This document shows positions 9,009 to 19,918 of a stretch of DNA of 64,000 bases, one piece after another (within the stretch, counting starts at the first letter, position 1; the number at the start of each line of letters is the position of its first letter). A program made the translations under genes and the position numbers. The stretch is from Prochlorococcus sp. AG-409-L21 (GTDB taxonomy: Bacteria > Cyanobacteriota > Cyanobacteriia > PCC-6307 > Cyanobiaceae), in contig QCKH01000004.1 in NCBI GenBank assembly GCA_003215475.1, positions 1 to 64,000 of the forward strand, given 5' to 3'. The notes beneath the pieces were generated by a model that searched no databases, was not told the origin of the DNA, and saw only the letters and a program-made list of their open reading frames with translations.

Positions 9009-10832
9009 ATGGAAAAGAAAATTAATTATAATAGTAGAAATTTTGCACAAGTACGGGCAGAATTAATTGCGTTTATACAACAATATTACCCAGAAGTATT
9101 CTCTGATTTTAATGATGCATCGGTGGGTATGATGTTATTAGAATTAAATGCTGCGGTGGGAGATATGTTATCTTTCCATACAGATAGAATGTTTAATGAG
9201 ACACAAATTAATTATACACAGGAAAGGTCATCAGTCTTAGAATTAGCTAGAACTTTTGGTGTTAACATACCTGGTAAAAGACCTAGTATCACTATGGTAA
9301 ATTTCTCTGTTGTAGTACCTGTTGATAGAAATGATGGGGATAAAGCAGATTATAGTTATGCACCTTTATTATTAAAAGGGACACAAGTAAGTGGTGGTGG
9401 AAAAATATTTGAATTGGCAGACGATTTAGATTTCTCTTCACGTTTTAGTAGTAGTGGTATACCTAATATCACAGTAGTACCAAATGAAAATGCTAGTGGG
9501 GGTATAGATAATTATACACTAACAAAAAGGGCACTTGTTTTAAATGGTATAACTAAAGAATATAAAAGAGTAATTGCTAGAGAAGATTATAAACCATTTT
9601 TTGAAATAATATTACCAGAAGAAAATGTTATTTCTATAGAAAATATTATCACATTAGAGGGTACTAATTTAACCACACCACCAACACTTAAAGATTATAC
9701 TACGTTTGATAATAATTATTACGAAGTATCTGCATTAGCCGAAGCGGAAAAGTTTATTGAAGATCCTAATGTACCAAGTACTACTGAAGGTATTAAAGCA
9801 GGAAGATGGAAAAATATACCACAAAGATTTATAAAAGAATATACAGATAATGGTTTCTGTAAAATTATTTTTGGTGGTGGCGAAATTGATACTTCAGAAT
9901 TAAATGATTTTATTGGATGTAGGGGGCAAATTGATCAGATTGGTGATTTTGTTAATAATAATTCATTGGGTACTATACCAGAACCTGGAAGAACAATGTA
10001 TGTAAAATATAGAGTAGGTGGTGGTGCAGATAGTAATGTTGGACCTAATGTACTTAAAAGTTTAGGTGAGGTGTTTATGGTAACTCCGGGAGAAGACCCA
10101 GCAATTAATCTAAATATAAGAAATAGTTTAACAGTAAATAATGTATTACCTGCAATTGGTGGAAAAGAGCAACCTTCAATAAATGAAATAAGAAATTTAG
10201 TTAAATATAATTTTTCATCACAAAATCGATGTGTTACTATCAAAGATTACCTTTCTAGAATTAGTTTAATGCCTGGGAAGTTTGGTGTACCTTTTAGAAC
10301 AGGTGTGTGGGAACAAAGAAATAAAGTTAATATAACTATTTTAGCGTTGGATGGAGATTCCAAACTTACGAATACGTCTACAAGTACACTTAAAGAAAAT
10401 ATTTCTGAATATTTGGCAGATTATAGAATGTTAAATGATTATGTCACCGTAAAGGACGGTAGAATTATTAATTTATCTTTTGAAATATCTCTTTTTACCG
10501 ATAAATCAACATCTAAAGGTGAGATTATGTCAGATGTTATTGAGAAAGTTGATGAATATTTTGATATTAATAAGTGGGAGATGGGTGAAAATGTTTATTT
10601 AGCACAATTAATTGAAAATATTAACAATGTAGGTGGTGTTTTAAATGTTACTGACTTAAAAATATTCAATAAAGTAGGTGGGAAATATTCATTAAATGAA
10701 ATCTCTCAACCTTATATAGATGATGCAACTAAACAAATAGACATATCGGATGATTATACCTTATTTGGTGAACCAGATGCTATGTTTGAGGTTAAATTCC
10801 CAAATAAAGACATTAAAGTAAGATTTAAATAG
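9009..10832 (+). CDS. baseplate wedge protein (gp6/baseplate-J-like)
   Basis: 607 aa; position after gp25; ELNAAVGDMLSFHTDRMFNETQINYTQERSSVLELARTFG N-terminal region typical of this family. Confidence 0.8.
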   Translation: MEKKINYNSRNFAQVRAELIAFIQQYYPEVFSDFNDASVGMMLLELNAAVGDMLSFHTDRMFNETQINYTQERSSVLELARTFGVNIPGKRPSITMVNFSVVVPVDRNDGDKADYSYAPLLLKGTQVSGGGKIFELADDLDFSSRFSSSGIPNITVVPNENASGGIDNYTLTKRALVLNGITKEYKRVIAREDYKPFFEIILPEENVISIENIITLEGTNLTTPPTLKDYTTFDNNYYEVSALAEAEKFIEDPNVPSTTEGIKAGRWKNIPQRFIKEYTDNGFCKIIFGGGEIDTSELNDFIGCRGQIDQIGDFVNNNSLGTIPEPGRTMYVKYRVGGGADSNVGPNVLKSLGEVFMVTPGEDPAINLNIRNSLTVNNVLPAIGGKEQPSINEIRNLVKYNFSSQNRCVTIKDYLSRISLMPGKFGVPFRTGVWEQRNKVNITILALDGDSKLTNTSTSTLKENISEYLADYRMLNDYVTVKDGRIINLSFEISLFTDKSTSKGEIMSDVIEKVDEYFDINKWEMGENVYLAQLIENINNVGGVLNVTDLKIFNKVGGKYSLNEISQPYIDDATKQIDISDDYTLFGEPDAMFEVKFPNKDIKVRFK

Positions 10833-10878
10833 TTACTTTTTACTATATGTGAATTAGTTTTAAAAAAAAATAGAAATT

Positions 10879-11292
10879 ATGGGATGTGATACATGTAAAC
10901 AAAAAAATAGTAAAAATTTAGGAGAAGGTGAAACAATTAATTTATTACCTTCAGAAATAATTAAAGGAGATTTTAGTATTTCTGGGATTTTAATTAAATT
11001 TATTGCTTTTGTAGTAATATTAATTGCTATACCCCCAATTATATTGATATTGGCGGTACAATTATTCTTACAATTCTTTTTCCCTAAATCTTTAATTAAA
11101 TTAACTAAAAAACTTAACAGTGTAGTAAGTAATATTTTTACTAAGTATAGTAGTTTTATTGTAAATAGAAAAATTAAAAAAAGAGAAAAACAATTTCAAA
11201 ACAATACTAAGTATGAAGTAGAGAATTATGTTAATGAGACTGGCCAAGAATTCGAATTTGAGGTTTATGAAAATAATGAAAAAGAGAAATAA
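10879..11292 (+). CDS. membrane-associated hypothetical protein (137 aa)
   Basis: Strong hydrophobic segment FIAFVVILIAIPPIILILAVQLFLQFFF. Confidence 0.7.
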   Translation: MGCDTCKQKNSKNLGEGETINLLPSEIIKGDFSISGILIKFIAFVVILIAIPPIILILAVQLFLQFFFPKSLIKLTKKLNSVVSNIFTKYSSFIVNRKIKKREKQFQNNTKYEVENYVNETGQEFEFEVYENNEKEK

Positions 11293-11300
11293 GGATAAAT

Positions 11301-14300
11301 ATGTCGAAATCTATTCGAATAAGAACAACACCAAATGGAGACGATAAATACATTAAGGTTGAACTTAAACAAGATTTCGATCTACTCGAAATATTAAGTT
11401 TAAAGATAAAACAATCTGATGTTTATGGTAATTTCTGTTCAGGATATGGGGTTGTTGCGGGTAGAGTAATAATAAATAATGGATTTGGTGTTCCTAATGT
11501 AAAAGTTTCCATTTTCATTCCTAGAGATTCTGATGATAGTCTTTTAGAAAAATTATATCCATATACTAGTCCGACTCCCGATCAAAAAAATATTAATGGT
11601 ATTAGATATAATTTATTACCTGATACCCAACAGACATTCGATCATACACCTGTAGGTACATTTCCTACTAAAATGTCTATTTTAGATGATAAAACTAATT
11701 TAGAATTGTATGAAAAATATTATAAATTTACCACAACTACAAACGAAGCCGGAGATTTTATTTTATTTGGTGTCCCTACAGGTAATCAAATACTTCATTA
11801 TGATATGGATGTTAGTGACATTGGTTTTATATCGGCAAGACCTTTTGAATTAGTGGAACAGGGTTACTCTAAAGAATTATTTGAATCTCCTTTTAAATTT
11901 AAATCTAGTACAAATTTAGATAGTTTAACACAGATAGTAAGCCAAAATATACCAGTATTGGTTCAACCTTTTTGGTGTGATAGTTTAAGTACGGGAAGAG
12001 TTATTGGTATTACTAGAGAAGATATTAGTATCGATAGTATGGAACTTATCCCAACGGCAATGTTTTTTGGGAGTGTATTTAGTGATGATGAAAAAGATTC
12101 AATAAATAAAAATTGTAGACCTAGAAAAAAATTAGGTAAAATGAGTGAAGTTATTACTTCTTCAGGAAATATAGAAGCAATTTATAGAACAATAGATGGG
12201 GATATAGACAAATATGAAGTAGGACAAGATGTTATCGATGATAATGGTAACTGGGCAATACAGTTACCAATGAATTTAAGAAAAGTTGTAACAGATGAGT
12301 TCGGTAATTTAATTCCTAGTCCTGATGGTATAAAGGGTATTGCAACAGAAGCAGATTTTAGATTTAGAATCAGTATGGATGCAACTAGTGAAGATAAAAG
12401 ACTTAGACAACGAGCTAAGTTTTTAGTACCTAATCTTACGGGTAATTATAATTTCGACATTTATGATGCACCTGAATTAACTTCAGATTACCCTTTTAAA
12501 ATTAATGAACAATTATCTACCCTTACTCAAAACACACCGTATTCTGCAGACACAACTAACCAATACAATTATTTAGAAGAATTTTATACTTTCCGATGGA
12601 AAAAAGTTTACACAATTAAACAATTTATTGGTAGATATCAGTCAGTTAAAAGTGATGAAAGTAGGGCATTTACTGGTGTTAAAGATATTTTATCAGGTGA
12701 AGCGGTTAATAAATTCCCTACGAATAGAATAGATGTAAATGTTAATTTTTTATATACTATTATTTGTATACTTTTAAGTTTTTTCGCACAAATTGTAGGA
12801 ATTATAAATGGTATTTTAAATATAATAAATGGATTAGTAACTGCCATATGTAATTTTAAAATACCTTTTGGTCTGTGCTCAACTTCATATAAAGGCCCAC
12901 GATTAAAATTAAAATTTAAGACATGGAAAGGTGATGGGGGGTCAGGTTGGAATTCAGATGGTGATAAAAAAGGTGATTATAGTGATGTTTTAGATCCTGA
13001 TACAATAAGTGGTGGTGATGTTGAGGTTTCACTGGGATTAAATGCTTCTTGTAATGATTTAGAAGAGTTATTAGAAGATTACCCCGCAGAAACATGGCAA
13101 AATATGGCGCCTAATGAAAGTCCTAACGCAATTGAGACTTCTCCTGGGGTTAATATTCCAGGAAGATTCCCTGAGAATTTTTGTGGTGGTAGTACTAATT
13201 GTAGTTGCCCAAACGGTATGCCTAGTTCAGGTAAATATTGTTATAATTATGGTGGTTGTCAACCTGGTGGTGCATCTGTAGGGTCAACTGGTTGTAGAAG
13301 ATGGCAACTTGATAATGGTGACATGGAAGGTGCGTGTAACGCAGTAAAAAAAGGTACTAATCAGACAATTAAAGATAATTGTGATGGTCTTAAACTTTTA
13401 GGTAGATGTTGGCAACTTAAAAATAAATGCTTATTTGCAGGTGGTTTATGTAAAAAATGTGATGATATTTGTGACTCTACCGCCCCTAAACATAGTTGTT
13501 GTCCTCCCTCTTATGCTGAAGGATGTCCTAGTAATGATGCCGTTTGTGGTGGTACAGGAGACTGTTGTTCAAAATGTTGTGGTAAAATACCATTAATTAA
13601 ATTAAGGTGTCCTGAAGAACTTAATTTCCCTCCATTAACTATATCTACAATTCCAACACCTTTTGCTAGTGATGTGTGTAATTCGGTTTATGTTGCACCA
13701 GGTGGGTGTATTTCTTGTGCGGGTATAGAAACCGCAGGAATCAGAGATTGGGTTGCTTGTAAATTAGAAAAATTAGCTGCAATTCTTAATATGGTTAAAT
13801 TTGATTTTTATAATGATTGGGTAAGTGGTACATTATATTTCCCTCTAATAAAAAGAAAATATAAAGTTAAGAAAAATAAAAAAGGAAGGGGACAAATAAA
13901 AAAGGATAAATTTTGTGATTTTGACTGTAGACCAGATTATCAAGAGCCACAGACATATAAAAAATATAGATATAAAATTAAGAATAATACATTATTCCAA
14001 AATGAGACTATATCAGTTAATGGTTGTTCAGTAACATTTAAGGCGAGTTATAGGTATGTAACACAGTGGTATGGGACATATGGGCAAGACCCTGTAGCTG
14101 CACAAGCAGCCGCAAATCTTGCTGCTAGAGATGAATTAGTATTTCATGGGGTTGATAGTAATTTAAATGCATGTACCTTAAAATTTAGTGATTCTGCGGT
14201 AAGTCAGGCAATAACTAATAATTCAAATATGTCTGTTACCTTACAAGATAAAACTTTTCCAGGACCACATGGTAAACCTAAATATATTAAGGCAGATGAT

Positions 14301-16214
14301 CCTGTTACGGGATTAGAAACTTGGGAAAATGTAGGGGGGCACGGACATCATCAAAATAGATGTAATAGTGTTTATAGGGTAGAAAGACAAGAATTTTTTA
14401 GAACTACTTTAGGGTGTGATGGTGTGGTTAATCCTGCCGCCCTTGGAACTTATATTGCTAATGGTACAGACATTGAAACTACCGACCCTGAATTAGAAGA
14501 TGGTGTAGGTAGTAGTTGTGTAGGTAATAATAATTGCTCCTCAAAATGTGAAAATGGTGTTAAACCTTGTAATATATTATGTCCTTGTGGTGATATTTCT
14601 GGTGGGTATAATGATAATAATATAAGACATGGGGTTATAAAAATGGAAAATGACACTATTTACTACGCTTCATTAATTAAAACAGGTGATAATGTATTTA
14701 ATGACAAAAATTATAAAGCAAACTTATTATTCCCAACCGATATTAGTGAAATGGGTAGTTCGGTTACATGTGATATAGATGAAGTACCTTTTATAATTGG
14801 AGAGTTAGAACCTACTACATTTGAGGTTAGTGAAGAAAATCTTTCATATAAGATAGATCAAAGTACTAACCCACAAAAGATTGAAAAAGTAGAAGATAAG
14901 GATGCAGAATTAAACTTAAGGGCATATGTTAGTTTTGGATGTACATTCGCTAATTGTGTAAATACAATGGCAACCGCAAACCAATCTCAGATAGGGGTAG
15001 AAATGTTAGATAGTAATGACTTAGGTATGGAAATAGGTAATTGTCAAACATATTTTTTACACGATAGTGATGTAAGAGAATATTTTTGTAGAAGATTTTC
15101 TACTTATACTGACGGAAATTTAAACATTAACTATATGAGACCATCATCAAATGAATTTGATAATGTATATAATGAATATGAAAATCAAACATTAACTAGT
15201 ACTATTACATTTGAAACTGAAGATGGATTGATTGTGGATAACACATATAATGATGCAGATGAGTTTTTAACTGGTGATAGATGTGGGTTAAAGACTGATA
15301 ATACACCTAATTATTTTTATGGTATTGGTGTAGGTGGTGCACAACAGTTCTTTAATGATTTTCCCACAAATTCATTTATTGATGATTTAGGTAACAACGC
15401 TAATTCTTATGGTATTAAATTCAGTACATCACAAACACCTTATTATCATTATTTTGGTATTGTACCTGGTAATACCTCATTACATAAACTAGTAACTAAT
15501 TATTTTGCTGATAAGATAGATAAAGTTACTTTACAAGGTTTAGGTGAAAATGAATTAGCCGCAGAAAACACTTATAACCAACCTAATTTTAGAAATGTAG
15601 AACAAAATAAATTTACAATATTAAAAACTTGTTTAGGTCAAACACAAGTGGCAATGGCAACAGAGGTAGATAATAGTGGGGGAAGTACTGGTGGAGGAAT
15701 TAGTAATTTCGGTGGTGGAATTGTAGCACAAACTGTAAATAATATTATTGCATCTAATTTTAATCCTGGTACCGGTGGAGTAGCACCACCACCACCGGCA
15801 TATTATAACCCACAATTAGATAATGGTACTAGTAATGGTGTAGGGTTAAACTGTTCTACAGGACTTTCACAAAAAACTGGTACAATAACAGTCACCCAAA
15901 CACCATCCTTAGTTACGGTAGAAGTAGATGGTGGAAATACGGCATTAGCTAACAATGTATCAGGTGCCTTTGGTGTTGAGATATTTAACCCTAATGGTTT
16001 TTATACTCCATCACCGCCTGAAGTTACTATAGAAGATAGTCCTAATGCTACCACACAACCTAGTGCATATAGTAACCCATTAAATGGTACTATAAATACG
16101 GGTGACTTAAAATATTATAATATAGTATTCAATAACACAGGTACTTACGATTATACTTTAACGTATAATTGTTTAAATAGTAATCAAAACGGTTATATTG
16201 CTTTACGTACATAA
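11301..16214 (+). CDS. large Cys-rich virion/tail protein with carboxypeptidase-regulatory-like domain (1637 aa)
   Basis: GRVIINNGFGVPNVKVSIFIP…TNEAGDFILFGVPTGNQ; in baseplate cluster. Confidence 0.75.
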   Translation: MSKSIRIRTTPNGDDKYIKVELKQDFDLLEILSLKIKQSDVYGNFCSGYGVVAGRVIINNGFGVPNVKVSIFIPRDSDDSLLEKLYPYTSPTPDQKNINGIRYNLLPDTQQTFDHTPVGTFPTKMSILDDKTNLELYEKYYKFTTTTNEAGDFILFGVPTGNQILHYDMDVSDIGFISARPFELVEQGYSKELFESPFKFKSSTNLDSLTQIVSQNIPVLVQPFWCDSLSTGRVIGITREDISIDSMELIPTAMFFGSVFSDDEKDSINKNCRPRKKLGKMSEVITSSGNIEAIYRTIDGDIDKYEVGQDVIDDNGNWAIQLPMNLRKVVTDEFGNLIPSPDGIKGIATEADFRFRISMDATSEDKRLRQRAKFLVPNLTGNYNFDIYDAPELTSDYPFKINEQLSTLTQNTPYSADTTNQYNYLEEFYTFRWKKVYTIKQFIGRYQSVKSDESRAFTGVKDILSGEAVNKFPTNRIDVNVNFLYTIICILLSFFAQIVGIINGILNIINGLVTAICNFKIPFGLCSTSYKGPRLKLKFKTWKGDGGSGWNSDGDKKGDYSDVLDPDTISGGDVEVSLGLNASCNDLEELLEDYPAETWQNMAPNESPNAIETSPGVNIPGRFPENFCGGSTNCSCPNGMPSSGKYCYNYGGCQPGGASVGSTGCRRWQLDNGDMEGACNAVKKGTNQTIKDNCDGLKLLGRCWQLKNKCLFAGGLCKKCDDICDSTAPKHSCCPPSYAEGCPSNDAVCGGTGDCCSKCCGKIPLIKLRCPEELNFPPLTISTIPTPFASDVCNSVYVAPGGCISCAGIETAGIRDWVACKLEKLAAILNMVKFDFYNDWVSGTLYFPLIKRKYKVKKNKKGRGQIKKDKFCDFDCRPDYQEPQTYKKYRYKIKNNTLFQNETISVNGCSVTFKASYRYVTQWYGTYGQDPVAAQAAANLAARDELVFHGVDSNLNACTLKFSDSAVSQAITNNSNMSVTLQDKTFPGPHGKPKYIKADDPVTGLETWENVGGHGHHQNRCNSVYRVERQEFFRTTLGCDGVVNPAALGTYIANGTDIETTDPELEDGVGSSCVGNNNCSSKCENGVKPCNILCPCGDISGGYNDNNIRHGVIKMENDTIYYASLIKTGDNVFNDKNYKANLLFPTDISEMGSSVTCDIDEVPFIIGELEPTTFEVSEENLSYKIDQSTNPQKIEKVEDKDAELNLRAYVSFGCTFANCVNTMATANQSQIGVEMLDSNDLGMEIGNCQTYFLHDSDVREYFCRRFSTYTDGNLNINYMRPSSNEFDNVYNEYENQTLTSTITFETEDGLIVDNTYNDADEFLTGDRCGLKTDNTPNYFYGIGVGGAQQFFNDFPTNSFIDDLGNNANSYGIKFSTSQTPYYHYFGIVPGNTSLHKLVTNYFADKIDKVTLQGLGENELAAENTYNQPNFRNVEQNKFTILKTCLGQTQVAMATEVDNSGGSTGGGISNFGGGIVAQTVNNIIASNFNPGTGGVAPPPPAYYNPQLDNGTSNGVGLNCSTGLSQKTGTITVTQTPSLVTVEVDGGNTALANNVSGAFGVEIFNPNGFYTPSPPEVTIEDSPNATTQPSAYSNPLNGTINTGDLKYYNIVFNNTGTYDYTLTYNCLNSNQNGYIALRT

Positions 16215-16232
16215 ATGAAAATAAGACAATAA

Positions 16233-16241
16233 ATATTTATA
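16233..16241 (+). promoter_or_regulatory. late-promoter-like motif ATATTTATA
   Basis: Exact motif, 4 nt before ATG 16246. Confidence 0.5.
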
Positions 16242-16245
16242 GTTA

Positions 16246-18246
16246 ATGGATAACAAATATAAAATATTATTAAATAAAGAAAAATCAGTTAACTCTGTAA
16301 ATCAGAATTCTAATGTTCCATTAAATTTAGAAAATAAGAATAGATTATTACCGTTAAGTGATGAACAAAGTGTTATTGATAGTTACGAACAATTCGAAAA
16401 AGAAAGAAAAGAATGTACTACATATAGATTCTATGGGGTAATAAATACGGTGGCTAGTAATTGTTTATATAATGAAAATGTTAATATAGTAACAATTAAT
16501 AATAATTCTTCGGGACGTACAGTACCTTCTCATAGTATATTTGTTAATGATGGTTGGTATGGGTATTATGATGATGTAGATTTATCCACACCCCAAATGC
16601 AAAATGATAATGAGTCTTCTTTATGTCAGTTTAAAACATTTGATCCTGGGTTTGATAGATTATTAGGATTAGATAGTGATGGAAAACAAAATTATTTATA
16701 TAAAATCACATACCCTTTTGAAATAAGGGATATTAATTTAGTAGTAAACAAACAAGGGGTATCACTAAAAGATGGTATACAAGTAATAGAAAAAGGTGTT
16801 GTAACAATTAATAATAGAAACTATGTTTATTTCAAAACACCTATAAATCATGGACTTTCTGAAGATGATGAAGTTAAACTTTTAAATTTTACTGATAATC
16901 AAAATGGAGGATTGTACTTAAATAAGAGAACTTTTAATGTTGTTAAATTAGGTAATCAAAATAATAATTTAACAGAAAGAATATTTGTGTTAGACATTAA
17001 TCCTGTAGATATAGATATAGATTTAGGTGTGTCTACTATTAAAAGAGTAGTTGCTGGTATAGAATCAGAATATTATGTTAGAAGATTAAAATGTTTAACA
17101 ACAGAAGAAAAAGAATATGATATTTATCCTGCCGCTTATGGAGTTAATTATTTTGATGATGGACAAGCAAGTTTTTATTTTAAGAATGATATTGACATAG
17201 ATGGTTTAAGAGATAATTTAGGTAGACCACTTAGCGAACTATTTTTAACTATAGTAAAAAATGATAATGATACACCACTAACAGATTCTAAAAATAGATA
17301 TTGGATAGATCAACAAAAGACATTACCGCCAGAAATAAAAAATAGATTTTGGATGCCGATAGTTGGTGGGTATGAAACAGAGAAAAATGTAAATGTTAAT
17401 TACAATATTAGGGCAGTAGGTGCAAATTATCCTGGGGGTAACCCTAATTACCCACAAGTGTATTTTGATAATATTGATGAAAGTGACTTAACTTTTGATA
17501 ACGATATAGTAGAATATAATGAATACGAATTAACAGAAAGAACTTTAGAGTTTATATATCATAGGATTAATACTGTATATAGAGATAATTTAAATACCAT
17601 TGATAACACTAAACCAGATAAAAGAGAAGGGTATATCTATAATCCTCACCAATTAATCACTATAAGAGAATTTTCAGAATATATTGAAGAAGGTGATTCG
17701 CAAAATACTTTTAATATACCAGATTATGCACAGTTAAAATATTCTGCAACATCTGTTAGTAATATTGTAGATGCGGGGGTTATTAAAAAATTTTCCACAA
17801 TACCGCTAAGTAGTAATTCTAAAATCTATAGGTGGAGAGATTTATTAGATATTGGGTTTGTGGATGGAAATGGTGTTGGTGTAGAGTACCCATTTGAAAG
17901 TGGGGCACATTATATATATTTAAATAATAGTTTTTATTTATTTAGACAAGATCCACCGTGTGAAATCGATTTAACGGAAAAAAGTGTAACATTACCTCAA
18001 GATAGAGATTTATTTATTAATTACACTAGTGAACCTACTTTTTACAATTATGAGGTAGAAAATGTAATTGGTATTTTAGGTACTAATGCACCGGTAGATT
18101 TATTAGACACTAGTATATCACCAACTAATGTAGATATAAAATTTATCACCTATAGTGGGGAATATAATTTAGGGGAAAGAGATACACCAGGTGGGTGTGT
18201 TGACTATTCATTATTAGAAGAAAAAACCATAACTAATGTCTGTTAA
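16246..18246 (+). CDS. probable tail/baseplate protein (666 aa)
   Basis: Intact ORF within structural cluster. Confidence 0.7.
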   Translation: MDNKYKILLNKEKSVNSVNQNSNVPLNLENKNRLLPLSDEQSVIDSYEQFEKERKECTTYRFYGVINTVASNCLYNENVNIVTINNNSSGRTVPSHSIFVNDGWYGYYDDVDLSTPQMQNDNESSLCQFKTFDPGFDRLLGLDSDGKQNYLYKITYPFEIRDINLVVNKQGVSLKDGIQVIEKGVVTINNRNYVYFKTPINHGLSEDDEVKLLNFTDNQNGGLYLNKRTFNVVKLGNQNNNLTERIFVLDINPVDIDIDLGVSTIKRVVAGIESEYYVRRLKCLTTEEKEYDIYPAAYGVNYFDDGQASFYFKNDIDIDGLRDNLGRPLSELFLTIVKNDNDTPLTDSKNRYWIDQQKTLPPEIKNRFWMPIVGGYETEKNVNVNYNIRAVGANYPGGNPNYPQVYFDNIDESDLTFDNDIVEYNEYELTERTLEFIYHRINTVYRDNLNTIDNTKPDKREGYIYNPHQLITIREFSEYIEEGDSQNTFNIPDYAQLKYSATSVSNIVDAGVIKKFSTIPLSSNSKIYRWRDLLDIGFVDGNGVGVEYPFESGAHYIYLNNSFYLFRQDPPCEIDLTEKSVTLPQDRDLFINYTSEPTFYNYEVENVIGILGTNAPVDLLDTSISPTNVDIKFITYSGEYNLGERDTPGGCVDYSLLEEKTITNVC

Positions 18247-19135
18247 TAAAATTAAAATACCACTTAAAGATATTAATATATCGGGATCTTCAATTAACAT
18301 TAATGTTAATTTAGATTTTACGCCTATTGATAATACTGAATTAATAGAAACTAAATTAATTGATGATGAAAGAGAAAAGAGTATTAACCCAATTATAGAC
18401 TATAAGAAAATTAGGTTTTTTCCTGCAGACAATAATTGGAATATTATAAGGAAATTTAAAATTAATTTAAATTTCTTTACATTTAAAAATACAGATTATT
18501 TTTATAGTAATGCTCCGAGTTATAATGGTGCTTCTGCGTATGGTGATTTAGGATTTTCTTTTGACGATATCTTTTGTAGGGCAGATAGGGTTATGAATAG
18601 TTATTTAACTTTTAATTATTATGATTCTGATGAATTACCTAATAATTTAATAGGTAGTACTAATATCTTCACCCAAATATTAAACGATCAAAAAAACGAA
18701 TACGGATTTGTTTTACCGATTAATGAATGTCCTGTTAGTTTTATTTTAGGGGATTCTACTTTAGAACCAGAAACAGTACATGAAGGATATTATATATATT
18801 GGTTTAAAGATTTAGTAGATAATGCGCCGAATCAAGAATATGTAATGTATTTAGAAGTTACATATCAAAATGCGGGAAATGGTTTAACTACTCTACATTA
18901 TGGTAGAAAAACAGTTAATTATAATACTTTAAATTTAACACAAATTAATCAAAATAGATTTTTAAAAATTGTTTTGAAAAATGATAATGGGATATATAAG
19001 TATAGATTTGAACCCAATTCTCAACAAACTGCATTTAATGGTGGGCCGGGTGGAATAAATTTAAATCCCCAAAGTAACATATCAGATTTGCCTTATTTAA
19101 CATTTTGGCAAATTCAACCAAATAAAGGAAACTAA
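18236..19135 (+). CDS. probable tail/baseplate protein (299 aa)
   Basis: ORF overlapping the previous stop by 11 nt (ATGTCTGTTAA). Confidence 0.7.
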   Translation: MSVNKIKIPLKDINISGSSININVNLDFTPIDNTELIETKLIDDEREKSINPIIDYKKIRFFPADNNWNIIRKFKINLNFFTFKNTDYFYSNAPSYNGASAYGDLGFSFDDIFCRADRVMNSYLTFNYYDSDELPNNLIGSTNIFTQILNDQKNEYGFVLPINECPVSFILGDSTLEPETVHEGYYIYWFKDLVDNAPNQEYVMYLEVTYQNAGNGLTTLHYGRKTVNYNTLNLTQINQNRFLKIVLKNDNGIYKYRFEPNSQQTAFNGGPGGINLNPQSNISDLPYLTFWQIQPNKGN

Positions 19136-19143
19136 ACGTAGAG

Positions 19144-19905
19144 ATGAAGGTAAAAAGAAATATAGAAAATTATAAATCTAGGTTAGATAACTACACTTAT
19201 GGGGCAATTACTGCAGACACAGTGGATATAAATGTTTTTTTAACCCAAACTATGGACGATCAAGGAATATTTACAGATTACCCTTTTAAACCATTATTAC
19301 CTTATCTTACACAAAAACCAAATGATTTAGGCACATTTAATTCATTTGTTTATGGTAGATTTCCTGCTGCGCCATTAGCCTTTTACATTAATCCACCAAT
19401 TAGGGTTGAGGGGAGTAGTGATGATTCTAAGTTACCTGACGTATCCTCCTATAGAGTAGATCCACTAACAGGTGAACCTATATTTGTAACTAATTTAGAT
19501 ATGACAGGAAATGCAGATTTAATATTTACAGGTGCTCTTTCTCAAAATAGTCAAAGTGTTACTTATGTTTTAAACGCTAATAGTAACAATATTACGACTA
19601 CAGGTGTTCATTTTATTACTTTTTTAAATGAGTATGAAAATAAAGAAGATGAAAGTGGTAATTTAGTAAGATATAGAAAAACAGATTTTTATAGTGATGT
19701 TAATAGTGTAACTGAGGAAACAGTAACACTTTCTGCATTAACTAAACAAGAAGAATATTTTGGTTTAGTATTTAAACCAGAAGTTGATAGTGAAGTATTT
19801 ATAGATAGAGGTGTGGCAGATATTTTTGAAAGACATGCTTTGTTAGGTGAAATAAAGACAACTAATGATATAGATAATAATAGAAATGGGTTTTTAAGAA
19901 CCTAA
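19144..19905 (+). CDS. probable virion structural protein (253 aa)
   Basis: Intact ORF within structural cluster. Confidence 0.7.
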   Translation: MKVKRNIENYKSRLDNYTYGAITADTVDINVFLTQTMDDQGIFTDYPFKPLLPYLTQKPNDLGTFNSFVYGRFPAAPLAFYINPPIRVEGSSDDSKLPDVSSYRVDPLTGEPIFVTNLDMTGNADLIFTGALSQNSQSVTYVLNANSNNITTTGVHFITFLNEYENKEDESGNLVRYRKTDFYSDVNSVTEETVTLSALTKQEEYFGLVFKPEVDSEVFIDRGVADIFERHALLGEIKTTNDIDNNRNGFLRT

Positions 19906-19918
19906 AAAAAAGATAATT

